Below are positions 25,548-38,100 of a DNA stretch of 64,000 nt, piece after piece. A program made the translations under genes and the position numbers. The notes under the pieces were generated by a model. The model did no database searches. It saw only the letters and a list, made by a program, of their open reading frames with translations, and was not told the origin of the DNA. The stretch comes from Lycocorax pyrrhopterus obiensis (lineage: Eukaryota; Chordata; Aves; Passeriformes; Paradisaeidae): NCBI GenBank assembly GCA_014706295.1, contig JACSVZ010000001.1, forward strand, positions 118,448,763 to 118,512,762, written 5' to 3'. Within the stretch, counting starts at the first letter, position 1; every line of letters starts with the position of its first letter.

Positions 25548-26052
25548 TGTTGTGTTCAGTTCTGGGCTCTGAGCACAGCAGGGACAGGGAGCTCCTGGAG
25601 TGGGGCCAGCAGAGGCTGCAGAGCTGAGGAAGGGCCTGGAGCATCCCCGTGCCCAGGAAAGGCTGAGGGAGCTGGGGCTGCTCAGCCTCGAGAGGAGCCC
25701 CGGCTGAGAGGGGCCCTCAGCCCTGGCTGTCCCTGGCTGCAGGGAGGGCTCAGGGCAGGGCCCAGGCTCTGCTCCGGGGCCCAGCAATGGCACCAGAGCT
25801 ACAGGCAGGGACTGATCCCAGGGAGTTCCACCTGAACATGAGGGAGAACTTCTTTCCTGTGCAGTGACCAGGCACTGAACAGGCTGTCCAGAGAGGCTGT
25901 GGAGTCTCCCTCACTGGAGATATCCCAGAACCCTCTGGACACAATCCTGTGCCCTGTGCTCTGGGATGGCCCTGCTGGAGCAGGGAGGTGGGACCAGGTG
26001 AGCCCCTGTGGGCCCTTCAGCCTGACCCATCCTGGATTCTGTGATTCCGTGA
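25548..26052 (+). mobile_element. CR1 LINE 3' part, about 0.5 kb
   Basis: GTTCAGTTCTGGGCTCTGAG, AGGAAAGGCTGAGGGAGCTG, CTTTCCTGTGCAGTGACCAG and a terminal GGATTCTGTGATTCCGTGA. It is the long-tailed CR1 subfamily and no intact reverse-transcriptase frame remains. Confidence 0.85.
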
Positions 26053-29000
26053 AATGAAAGAGCCCCTCATTTCAGCTGTCTGGGACCTTGCAGGATGAAA
26101 GGCACTGGTCTGAGAGGGGTCACAGTTCAGCGTCATCCAACCCCAGCTCTCCTCTCTCAGGAGGGGACAGGTGCTTTTTTGGGTGGAGAACAACTCTCCG
26201 CCACAGTGACTCAGCCACCCTTATGTTCCACTTCTTATTTACACTCCCCAGTGGTCATGTTATGGTACTTAATGGCTCACAAGGCCCTATTTCATCTTCT
26301 AAATATACATCCCCATTGTGCTGCCTGAACTCCCTTCATTATATCACGAGCTGACGGCAGGCATCAGTCATGGCTGTGATAAACACAAACTGCCCTAGTA
26401 TCATTTCCCAGGCTGTGAAGAGCCTGATCTCAGCTGTGCTGGAGCCAGATGGAAGAGGGAGTTTGGAATAGAGACTTACACTCTGTTAAATGTATGTGAC
26501 ATTTAATTATGACTGCAAGAGCTTCTCTCTCATCCAGGGTAACATGAGGCTGAATTCTGCAAATAACAGGAAAAACCCAGATAATTCAAGCTCTGTTGCT
26601 CCAGCCCCAGCCTGGGCACTCACTGGTGCATTCTGCAGCACAACCCTGTTCCCTGAGGATTTATTACCTCAAATGCTGCATCACACAAACACAAGAAGCT
26701 GCTCAGGTTCAGAAATAACCTACCTGAATCCCTAATGAGTGCACTGAGCTTTGTAGCCCTGGCAGGAGCTGGTGCACAGATTTCCAGGTGGTCTCTGGTT
26801 ATTTCTGCTGTTGCAGTGCTGAAGAGCAGCCCGGGGGACCCGACCCTGTCCTGCGCAAATGCTGGATGGACAATCAGGGCTGTTTCAATGGACAGGTGAG
26901 GTCCCAGGGGGATGGAGAAGCATCTTCAGCCTGGTGGAGCTACAAGGAGGCAGTTTTGGTCATTGGTGGTTAGTCACAGATCCCTGGGAATCCAGCTGCT
27001 CTCAGGACTTCAGGACCCATCACAGCTCTGGACTCGCCCAAGAAGGGAGTGAGGCGAGAACAAGGATGTGGCTGCACTGAGGTTCATGCAGGAAAGTGAG
27101 GGAGAAATTGGGAGAAAACTCCAAGGATGTTCCCCAGGAATTCATCCACGCCTGCCACCTTCCAGGCCAAGGTGAGCCCAGCTTTCCATGCTGGAGAAGC
27201 AATGGAATGGAGAGCAGGGATACACAATAAAGGGGCTTAAACCAAGGAGGAACAGCTCATGGTGCTTTGGCAGTAATGTGTGTTCAGGGCAAGGCTGGGT
27301 AATCAAAAGGAACACGCAGCTAAAAATCCTGTTGGTGACTTCCTATTTCGCCCTGATATCCTTTGTGAAATCAAGGTCTTTTCTTCTTTTTTTTGCCAGC
27401 AAGTGGAAAGTACAAATATCAATAAACAGGAGCCCATTTAACACCAGACTTTTAGCAGTGGCTAAGTCTCCATCCAGCTCTTAAATTCTGATAATGATCT
27501 GCTCCCCAAAGCCCTGCTTTGCAAAATAATAAAGCCCTTTTCTCCAATAAAGCATAGCATTTAGGCAGCTTTAAAGGTGGTGGGGACAGAAATAGGACCA
27601 ATTTGTTTCATGCCTGGAGGAATATTTCTTTTCTGGCAAATGAAAGTCAAAAAGGCAGTGTGTGAAAATACAATTTTCCTGCATGTGGGCAGCTCTCCCT
27701 TCCCAGGCAACACCCCCACACTTCCCAGCCCAGTCCTTGGATGACAAACAGTCTGGTGCACTTTTGGAACAGGTACAACACAGTATTTAGGCAGAGGTGG
27801 GCCAGGATGGATTTCTCCACAGCACAAGGCAGAGTTCGTGGAATCACAGAAGGGTTTTGGTTGAAAAAGACCTTAAAGCTCATTTCATTCCCACCCCCTG
27901 CCATGGGCAGGGACACCTTCCACTGTCCCAGGTTGCTCCAGCAGCTCCACCTCCTTCCGCTGTTAGCCCCAGGGCTGGAAAAGATGTCCTGGAGGAGCTT
28001 TTTCCCATACAGAAGACCATTAAATGTGCCTGTTCCCACAAGTATCCCATGCCAGGCAAGTCCCCAAGTGCAGGATAAGATTTCTCTGACTGTAGGGCTT
28101 TGATTCCCCCCTGGAGGAAGAACACTTCCCCATTCCCATCTGACTGGCACATGCTGGCAGATCAGAACAATACCCGAAGTCAGAAATAAATGGGTTGAAT
28201 AATTCAGTGGGCTCTGGAACATGGGAATGGCAGAGAGCATCGTCAGGAATAGGAGAGCACAGCTAATAAAAGCAAGAGACAGAGGGAAATTTATTAAACA
28301 TTTTTCAGACAAGAACATTTTGCCACTCGCAGAAAAAAATATTAAGCTGGAAATGAGGGAAATTTTGTTCACAGATGGGCTTTTTGATAGGAACTATATA
28401 AAAAGCTGAAGAAACATTTGATTAAAGATTGGGAGAGAAAAGCTTTCCAAAAAAATGAGAAAGGAACAGTCTACAAGCTTAATTTCAATTTTCTGAGGGC
28501 CACATCCATTCCTTTGAGTCCTGCCTGTGGAAACAAGCCCGGGACTGGGGACTTTTGGGGTGCAATGAATTCCTCACCCCTGACCTTGGAGCCACAGTCC
28601 CATCTGGCATGGAGGTTTCAGCTCAGTCCCTGGATGCTTTTGGAGCCCCTCTGACACTTTTTGGTACCTTGCCATTGCCCAAGGGCAGAGCACTGCTGTC
28701 CCCTGGGTGCAAACTTGGTGAGGACTTGTTAACAGGAAAATCCCTCATTAAGTGCAAGGAGCATAAAGATCCTTCTGGACGTGCCAGGGGATTTAGTGGC
28801 AGACACAGCTCTGTATTGCAGGAAAGTTTCTCCATGTCTCTCTGAGATTCTACCCCCATTTCTCCTCTCTCTTGTCCTTTCCTCACCCACAACCCTTTCT
28901 CTGAACCTGCAAGTCTCTAAATTTACTTCGAGTTCCTGCTTTAACATCAGAATGGGGCTATTTCTATCACCCTTTCCCTCTCTGTTTGCAAACTCCACTG

Positions 29001-30175
29001 CTTCTGACATTTAAAAACTAAACAAACCAGGTAAAAGCTTCCGGTCTTTGCAAGAATAATGATTGCAAGGGTGATCAAACTAATCGATGCTGGCAAGCAA
29101 ATATGTGTGAATAATCCCGAGTGCTTGCTGGCAGCCTTGTAAAGGCAAACCAGAGCAGACACAGGCTAGAAACAAGAGGTGGTACAACTGGAACAGGTAA
29201 ATGCCTGGAATAAAACCACCAAAACCCAGGAAAATGTTTCCCTTTGGAGCAACAGCTTCACCTGTGCAGTGAGAGGAATGAGGAGCTTCATCTCAGCTGG
29301 GGCCATGAGCTTTCCAGGAGGCTGTGGTTTGTGGAGCAGGGATGAGTGGGAGGTTTAATTGGTTGCGGATTTATTATTTGGGTTGGCCTGAAGGAAAATG
29401 AGAATTTCTGTCCCAGCAGCCTCTTTTCTTTTTTATTTTCTTGACTAAGTACCTAGCTGGCAGGGAAGAGCAGGGCTCAAAATGAAACCAAGACTTTTCC
29501 ACCACAGGTACATATCAATGTAATCTTCCAGGCCATAAATCCAAGTTTAATTCGACATGAGAGTACAGCTCCAGGCCTCATGAATTCACCTTCCTTGGTT
29601 ACACGTGAATAGAGAGGGCTCCCTGATTTATCCAGCCAGGAGGAGCTGCTTGGTGTTTCTTTTCACAGCTGATGCTTTATCTACCAATTCCCCACTCCCC
29701 TGTGTCCATTCCTGAGCAGCTGATTAGAATTTATTGAGATCTGTACTCCACATCAAAACAGATCCACTTCCCATTACAGTTATTTCCCTCTTACCAAGGG
29801 AAATGTGACTATTTATCAGCCCCCGGATATAGAGACATCAGAAAAATAAGAAATTGCCATTCTAAGGCTTCTTTTCATTGGGTTTTTTTTTTTTAATGCC
29901 ACTTTTCTGCTAAACCAAGAGTAACAGCCCTCTCACACAACTGTGCTGTTCTGCAAAGCAGAGGGAAGGACTGATCACACCCAAACCCTGAGCTTAATTC
30001 CCTGGATCCCATCAAGAGGGAGGGGAACTGGGGGAAAACCCTCCCTGGATGGGGATTTTAACTTCAAGGGGCCACTTTACAACATGGAAAGCCAATTAAC
30101 TAATTTGCTGTGCCAGTCTGCTGGCAGAGAGTTGCCATTTGGGGCTGACCATACCACCAAGGGGCAAAAGTTGCA
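26053..30175. other. Intergenic, one CR1 copy, one exon-like segment
   Basis: Mostly unique sequence around the CR1 fragment at 27841. A splice-flanked 79-nt segment at 26817-26895 is reported as a finding only. Confidence 0.55.
27841..27958 (-). mobile_element. CR1 LINE 3'-end fragment
   Basis: Reverse orientation: GAATCACAGAAGGGTTTTGG, GACCTTAAAGCTCATTTCAT and CCATGGGCAGGGACACCTTC. Confidence 0.86.
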
Positions 30176-30269
30176 CTCCCTCAGCCCCACTCCCTCACTC
30201 CCTCAGCCCCGTTCCCTCACACCCTCAGCCCCGTTCCCCTCACACCCTCAGCCCCATTCCCCTCACAGC
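30176..30269 (+). repeat. Minisatellite, 22-23 bp unit, about four copies
   Basis: The unit is AGCCCCGTTCCCTCACACCC followed by TC, with variants AGCCCCACTCCCTCACTCCC and AGCCCCATTCCCCTCAC. Copies start near 30183, 30205, 30227 and 30250. Confidence 0.85.
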
Positions 30270-30662
30270 CCCCAATTTGGGGGCCATAGCTCCAGTTCCC
30301 CTGTTGCTGTCAGGGCTGTAGCAGCAGCTCCTCCAAAGGCCAGCATCTTCCTTGCTAAGCTTTGTTAACTTCAGGTTATAGGAGCAAAGTAACATCAAAG
30401 TATCTCAAGTGTTCATTGCCTTCCGAGGGGACAATCCCGTTTCCGTGGCCACCCACAATCTCAGCGTGTCCTTTGATTTTTCCAGCCTGCATTTCCAGTC
30501 TCTGGCCACCTGCCTTGTCTTTCCTTTTGCCCACTTTCCTCCTTCCCCACCTTTTCCATCAGCAGCACACAGCAAACCTGTTTAACTCCTGCACCCAAGT
30601 GCCTGTCACACTGCGTTGTGCAGCAAATTGCCTTTGGATGTGGGATCCCAGGGCTTTTAACT

Positions 30663-30908
30663 GCCAGAGGGCAGGGCTAGATGGGATATGGGGCAGGAAT
30701 TGTTCCCTGTGAGGGTGGGGAGGCCCTGGCACAGGGTGCCCAGAGCAGCTGTGGCTGCCCCTGGATCCCTGGCAGTGTCCAAGGCCAGGTTGGATGGGGC
30801 TTGGAGCAACCTGGGATAGTGGAAGGTGTCCCTGCCCATAGGCACGGGCTTGGAATTAAATGGTCTTCAAAGTCCCTTCCAACACAAACCATGCTGTGAT
30901 TCCATGAT
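30663..30908 (+). mobile_element. CR1 LINE 3'-end copy
   Basis: CAGAGGGCAGGGCTAGATGG, GAGGCCCTGGCACAGGGTGC, GGCAGTGTCCAAGGCCAGGT and a terminal GCTGTGATTCCATGATT. It is one of the better preserved short copies. Confidence 0.9.
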
Positions 30909-32753
30909 TTCTCTCCCAGAAGGGCCACCCCAGTGCAGCTCTTCAGGCAGAGCCCTGTACATCATCCCCATTCCAGGGACACTTCCCAGCCTGAGCCAGA
31001 TCTCTGGGCACTTCCCAGCGAGTCCCCTGCGCCCCATCCGTGCATCCAACCCTGCAGTGCTCACTGTTATTGCCATTACCCAGCACTTAAGTTCCTCGTT
31101 AGGATGTGTTAACTCATTTAATTCTCTCTCAGGACAGAAAGTGCTCATGTTTAATGAACTCTCTGCAGAGCCAGAGCTGTCTGGGGAGATTTAAAACAAA
31201 CCCTCCAGCAGCTGGTCAGGGTGTGATTAATGTTGCTGTGGACTCCAGAGGAGCCGAGCTGAGGGGACAAGAACTCCCATACTCCCACACAGGGTTACAC
31301 ACCCTGCCTTGGTGAACAAAGCTCATTCCTTCCCAAAATCCTGGACAGCTGGTGGTGAGGGATGCAGCCAGCAAGGACATCCATCACCTCTGCTGTTTTC
31401 AGTGAAGGGTGAGGGTCAGGGTTAGGGTTTCCAAGCAGAAATGGTGACCTAGGCACTGGGGATGAACTTACCCAGGAACTGGCACACAAGGATTTTCACG
31501 CCATTGAAGAGGCAGACTGGCTGCTGTGGTACCCCTGAGCCACAACAGCCTTTTTCTATGGGAAGGAGGATGCTCTGGGGTGTACACCTGAGCCACAGTG
31601 CCATGGGATGTCCCTGGGAGGGAATTCCCACCCAGATACTCTTATTTCTACTGCCTAAACCCCTGGAGGTATAAAGACAACCCAGAGATGCCTTTTCTTT
31701 GTTCCTCTCTTCACTTTTTCTGCCAGTAAGTAGTTAAATCTTTTCATCCCCCACAATATCCCTAATGCAACTGTCAGGAAGAAATCTGTGCTGAAGCAGT
31801 GGCTGTCCCCCTCACTGGGGTCCAGAGTAAGCAATCCCCTCTGCTGTGTGACTGTCACTGAGCCAGGGAGGAGCCAGGGGTCACTGGGAACAGCTTCCAG
31901 CTTCATGCTTGTGATCCCTTGCAAGGAAAGCTCTGACAGCTCCGCAGCCATCAACGGAGCAAGAAATAACTTGGCAATAATCCAACGTCACGAGCAAAGA
32001 TAACGAAGTTGCAGTCAGCTCCTGACAGATAATGCAGGGAAATTCATTTAACAAGTCATGGCTGCTAACAAACTCAACTTCCCCAGCACCTGGGGCACAC
32101 TCGGTGTCTCTCTACGTGCACACCAGACACTGAGTGGTTTATTCCCTGTTTTTGAATGCTGAAGCATTTTCCCAGCCCTCTCTTTGTGCACTACGAATTC
32201 TGTACAGTAACAGAGCACAATCATGCTCTGCTGTTTGACATCCACAGTGTTCAGGGAATTGTAGCATTCAGCTGGAAGCACTGGAATATTGCCTGGGACA
32301 CAGTCACTGTTCAGTATGTAGTGGTCAGAATTTGGGCCTTTTGCTGCAGGGGGTGAGGCTCCCAAAGTCCTCCTCCAAGACCGTACAACTGCCCCTGAAT
32401 TTCCAGAGATCATCAGACTTTACTAGCAGTGGCATTTACCCAGCGCTCTGCCAGGAGAATACTGAAACTCCAGAATGTCACGGCCGATGTTAAGGCTGTA
32501 AAAGTCCAGATAGATTTCCCCCAGATAGATCATATTTCTATGTCCCAAGACAGGAAAGTTGTTTAACTCTGCAGTGCCTGGTGGCAGGGTCACCTTCCCA
32601 CAACACCAGCAGCAAAGCCAAGTGCAATCTTCCCTGCATTTCCTCTCCTGACCCCAAAGGGGTTTTCCACCCATTCTTGTGCAGGAGCTGTAAATTCTTT
32701 CAATCCACTTACCTGCTCCTTCTTCCCCCTCACTATCTCTGCCTTGGGTATCT
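30909..32753. other. Intergenic, no gene recognised
   Basis: Unique sequence. A short AGGGTCAGGGTTAGGGTTT at 31412-31430 is too short to call interstitial telomeric repeat. Confidence 0.6.
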
Positions 32754-33124
32754 GGGAGAGCTGGGGGTGTTCATCTGGAGAGGAGAAGGCTCCAGGGAGA
32801 GCTCAGAGCCCCTTGCAGGGCCTGAAGGGGCTCCAGGAGAGCTGGAGAGGGACTTGGGACAGGGGATGGAGAGACAGGACACAGAGAATGGCTTCCCACT
32901 GCCAGAGGGCAGGGATAGATGGGATATTGAGAAGGAATTGTTCCCTGGGAGGGTGGGGAGGCCCTGGCACAGGGTGCCCAGAGCAGCTGTGGCTGCCCCT
33001 GGATCCCTGGCAGTGTCCAAGGCCAGGCTGGACGGGGTTGGCAGCAACCTGGGAGAGTGGAAGGTATCCCTGCCATGGCAGGGGGTGGGACAAGATGATT
33101 TTTAGGGTCTCTTCCAACCTAAGC
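32754..33124 (+). mobile_element. CR1 LINE 3' copy with internal segment
   Basis: It links the internal block (GGAGAAGGCTCCAGGGAGAG) seen alone at 24740-25133 to the short 3' end (CAGAGGGCAGGGATAGATGG onward). This shows both belong to one element. The terminus is lost after TTCCAACCTAAGCC. Confidence 0.88.
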
Positions 33125-33762
33125 CCAGGCAGTTACAAAGAGGTCAAGGCAGCACCTCCCACCCTGTGTGGAGGGTCCTCTCTGCAGAGGGGGCTGTTCC
33201 CCCCATCCTGCCCAGAGAGGTGCTTTGCACCCAGCATTTCTGCATGCCCAGAGCTCTGGGGAGAGGGTTGTGCCCAGGGGAGCACTGAGGAGCCATCGTT
33301 TGGGGCGGTGGCACGTTTCCCAGCAAGCACACGGATCAATCCCTCCGGCTGGAGCCACCAGGCTGATGCAGCACTTTCATTCCCACGGTGAATTGCTCCC
33401 TTCCTCCTCATCCCTCTTTATAATATGCAGGCCTTTTTTTTCCCCTCAGTTGCTTATTCATGCCTTAATGCCACTTGATTTTCAGCAGGCTCTCAGAGCC
33501 CTTCCTGTGCATGCTCTGCAACGCTACCGGGACTTTCTGCGCTCCTTTGCTCCTTAAACAACCTTTCCCTGCTTTTCCTGCAGAGACACCTCACTGCGCC
33601 GGGGTTACACAGCCTCCCCCCTTGGATTTGCCATCCAGCTGAACGTGGCCACTGTTAAACTGAAACAGGAATAGCAGCAAAGCCTTTGGAATACATAAAC
33701 AGGCTGAGTGAGCCCCTCTTGGTCACTGCTCAAAAGCAGGGACACCTCCCAGCAGACCAGCT

Positions 33763-33905
33763 CGATCAAGGTCTTACCCAGCTCCACAACCTTCCCGAGC
33801 TACCTGTTCCAGTACCTCACCACCCTCACAGCAAAGAACTCCTTCCTAGTATCCAGCCTCAATTTCCACCCTCTCAGTTTGTACCCATTGACTGCAGCTC
33901 CTGCA
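33763..33905 (-). mobile_element. CR1 LINE fragment, older subfamily
   Basis: Reverse orientation: ACCTGTTCCAGTACCTCACC, ACCCTCACAGCAAAGAACTC and CAGTTTGTACCCATTGACTG. Confidence 0.8.
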
Positions 33906-34924
33906 GAGTCGGGAGAGTTTCTTAAGGAGAGCTGGGTCCCAGGAGATGCGGCTGGCAAAGTCCTCTGTGCCGGATCCAGCTCCAACCGAGGCACCTCTAC
34001 CCCTGCCCAGCCTTTTGCATGTCTGCTATGTACGAAACCCTGATCATCTTCCCTCTCCCAGAGGTGTCTCCTGAAGGGATCTTGCTCCTTAAGCCTCCAC
34101 ATTTCCCTCCTCCTTTCCAGCAGCTGTTCCACCTGACTTCCTTTCCTGGATGGAAGGAAGAAGGGATCACAAACCCTCCCGTGGATATTGATACCGGTAT
34201 TTGCTGTTCCATTTAACAGGCAGTCTTCCCTCGAGCCATTTGCTTTCTAAGGCATTTAGCTGTTGCTGTGAGGCCTGGGGCACCTCCAGCTTTCACTTCC
34301 ACCCACTAAAAATCCTCCTATGTGAGCAAGAATTGACCCTTTGCACGTGGCCATGGATGCTGTTCCTTGTCTGCGGGGCTGAGCAGGGATGGATGAAGAT
34401 GGAGCTCCTTTAGAGGCAGCTGAAAGGCCTGTCTAGACTAATGTGATCTTCCAGCTTACGCACTGAGGCTGTTTTTCCATGCCCAAAGCACAGATATTTT
34501 AACTTGCTCCTTAATTTGCTCCTTAAAGCAGTTAGCAGAATTCCAATCATCAATCAGTCCTGTCAGCCTATCCAAAAGGCATGGCCAGGAACTGTGCATT
34601 AATTGTGAATGCTTTGCTGAATTTACTGCATGGCAGCACCGAATTTTTCACTCTGAGATGAAGCATGAATGTGCAGCTTGGCACAATCAATACTTTTCTA
34701 GGTTGCTAGGAAATAATCAGGGACTCGGTGCCCACGCGTGGGGGATTACCACCTTCCCTGGCAATGCACAGAAATGTATCCACTCCTTCCCCGCAGTGGA
34801 GCTTCTGTGGATCAGCCTCGGAAACAGGCTGGGCACAAAATGGGACCCCATCAGCCAGGGCAACACCAACAGACAGAAAAGATGAGGGGTAATGGGTGCA
34901 GGTGACTCCTGCAGAGATTCCAGC

Positions 34925-35113
34925 TAGACACAAGAGGATAATTTTTCACAGTGAGAAAAACCAGCTGTTGCAAAAATCTCCCCAGGGAAGCAGAGGATTC
35001 CTCAACTCTGGACACTTCTAAGATTCATCCGAACAGGGTGCTGGGCTGTCTTGTCCCAGAAAGGTTGGACCAGATGATCCCTGAGGTCCCTTCCAAGCTG
35101 GTATTCCAGGATC
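34925..35113 (+). mobile_element. CR1 LINE 3'-end fragment, GGACCAGATGATCC type
   Basis: GTTGGACCAGATGATCCCTG, AGGTCCCTTCCAAGCTGGTA and TTCCAGGATC at the terminus. It is a different CR1 subfamily from the AAGGTGTCCCTGCCC copies. Confidence 0.75.
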
Positions 35114-38100
35114 TCCTGCACAACCTTTCCTTCACCACTGGATCAACTCCATGGGAGCCAGCCCGGGCTGGGGCCATCAGGGAGACCCTCAGCATCTGAC
35201 ACCCAGCCAGCCACTGTCCCCAGAGGAGCCGTACCTTGCTAACAGCTTGCTGCACAGGGATTGTGATATCTGTCCCTCCCAGCTCCGTGGAAGGATGCTT
35301 GGCCGGCTCTCCATGCCCCGGGAGGCTTGGATTGCATCTTGGAGGAGGCAGGACACGTGGTGTGGCACTTGTCCTGTCGGGAGCTCTAAAAGCGGTGTAA
35401 TTAGCAACAGGCACTGTTCCTGCTGAGAGGTGAATACGGTCCCTGCGTGGCTTATTCAGGATGGGGTTGAGAGCAGCTGCCATCAAAACCTTCTGGGTTT
35501 TTCTCAGCTTAGCCTGAGCTAAGATTCCTGATGGCTGGAGAGGCTGGAAATGGGGCTTTGAGGGGTGGCAGGGGCTGCAGGGCAGTTTGTGCAGCCAGTG
35601 TTCCATGGCAGGGTGTCAGCTTCCTGCAGGACACAGGACCTTCAGGATATGAGGTGCCCTTCCCTCTCCACAGGCCATGCCCATGGCCCAGACTCTCTCT
35701 CTCAGGTGAACACTTCCATTATTTCCATTTTTCCCACATCCAGCCATGCCAATTTCTTTTTCACCCCAAGTGCCATGACAGATGTTTTCTTTTCCCTCCC
35801 AGCCTCCTGGGAATTGTCTGCCTGCAACTGCACTCCCAACGTCCCTGATCCCCTCAGTGCCAGGACACTGAGCTGAGGAACTGAGTCCTGCGGAAGTTAA
35901 ATGTTGCCATCCAAACAAAGTTTTACTAAAAGACGGCAATTTCTCAGTGGATTTAGGGTGGAATTGAGGCCCTTTGCCCTGCTTGGATGGGTTGAGAGCT
36001 GGAGAAGCTTCAGGCATTTCTTGGTCAGAGTTGCAGGCATGTTGGTTTTTTTAGGACAGACAACAAAAATCTCTCACTTCCTGGAGAATTTTTTAAGGGA
36101 TCACAGGTAACACTGGTAGGCCACAAACTCACGGGCTTAAGCTTTTGCACATCCTTGGAGCAGCTGCCAATCCACGCTGCTCCAGTGGGAGATGCTCACG
36201 GGAGATCCAGAGGCATCGCTCCCTTTTAATCAGCCTTAGCTGGTCAGCTTATTAAATTTTGTTTATCTTAACTGAGCTGCATTCAGCTTCAATTAAAATT
36301 ATCCCAAGGCTTTGCTCAGCCCTGAACCACGTTGTGACTGCCCATGGATGTCCCGAGCCCCCTGATGGTGTCACTGCATCCCAGAGTGAGCTCCGTGCTC
36401 CTCAGTAGCCCCATCGCAGGTCTACTCTCACAGAAAAGCCTGGTCAAAGTCCATGACCTCTTGCTTTTCCCCAAAACTTCGGTCATCAGAGCCTGAGGAT
36501 TTTGCTGGTCCAGCGCTTCAACCCTTTGCTGCTCAGCCTCACAGGACAGAGCAGGCATTTTTCACTCATTACAGTAAACAGAGCCTTAATCCAGGCCCTT
36601 AAATCTGTCTAGATTTTGAAATAATTACAAGCAGCCTCCTAACTTGTACGAAGTTTGATTTAAGCCTTAATTTAACGGTTTATCTGGAGAGCAGGAAGTA
36701 AGCTGGCACTGCCAATTAGAAGCCATCTGTTTTCTCCTAATCTTTTGCAGGCCTCAGACCAGCAAACAAGAGCCACCACAGCTGGACCATCACTGGTGCC
36801 AGCTGGAAACAACCCACCAGGGCTGCCTCTGGGGACCGTGTCCTGGGGTCCCCATGGATGAAAGACTCCTTCCAGCCCTGGGAATAGTGGTGAGCGTGGC
36901 AAGGTGGGAGTGGGATGCCCTGGAGAGAGGGTCAAGGACCAGCATGGGTCAGTGCTGGAGAGGAGGGAGATGCTTCCTCAACAGAGAGGACAGAGACCAT
37001 TGCTTTTAGCAGGATCTGACACCCTGGTACAGGGAAAAAACCTTTTCTCCAGGGCAGATGGGTGGGACAACCCTGGACAACAGGGGATGGGCAGATTCCT
37101 CGTGCAGAAAGAGCTGCTTCCCACACCCATCCGAAGGAGCAGGTGCCAAGGAGCATCTGCCAGCCTGGAGAGGTGACTGTGGCTGGGAGAGGAGCAGGGC
37201 TGTCCCAGGCCGAACAATTCCCTGTCCAGAACAAGACACCAGGGACAGCCACGTGTCCCCAACAGGCAGCACAGTGGCCTTCCCTGCTGCCATTCCCTGC
37301 ATGCACCAGCCTCTGGCTGAGGATGGACTGGCAACGGAGATGGCTCCGCTCCTGGGCCAGCTGGTCCCACGCCCTTGGGGCATCACCCGAGTCAAGCAAT
37401 TCCAGCAGCTCTGAAATTAATAATAACTCTGGACAGGACCCCATCGGGCTGGTTCACCCCTAAAGCCTTCTCCATGTAGCAGTTTTTTAAAAAAACCTCT
37501 ATTCTGAGCCCAGCACGAGCTATTTGGGGCTGCTGAGAGGTACCTGCCCTCCCTGGTGCAGGGACCCTGCGCAAGTGACGTCTCCCTCAGCTCCCAGGGC
37601 AGCGGCACAGAGGTCCCCCGGGAAGGTGACTCAGAAAATGCCTTTGAAAAGTCAAAAGCTGGGGGCTGTCCTTGCCCCCCCCCCCACCACGCAGCAGCCT
37701 CAGAGCAGCCCTTTGCTTCTCAGAAGGTTTCACTGCAACCTTGATGAAGCTTGTTGGGGTTTTATACGCCAGCCATTAAACAACCATAAAACAGCAATTA
37801 GAGAAGGATCATTTACCAGATGTTATCACCTCCCTTGTCTGCATTTTCTTCTGCAAGACTCCTGGCTGCAGCATTTTGCTCAGGTGCCACCTGTGCCGCC
37901 CTGCCCGTGGCGGCAGAGGAGAGCCCACCCTGCTCGGATGCGCGGCGTGAAGAGCAGCACAGGGAGAGGATCCAAGGCTCTGCCCCAGCCCAGCCTCATG
38001 AAGCTTTGGAGGCCTTTTGCCTGTTCTGGGCTTTAGTTTGTGAATCTCCTGAAGTGCACTTGGAGCCAGCAGATTGCTGTGGTTCATAGAAGAAAATGGG

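Noticed and set aside
31408..31430. Telomere-like GGGTCAGGGTTAGGGTTT
   Set aside because: Only about two units and imperfect, too short for an interstitial telomeric repeat.
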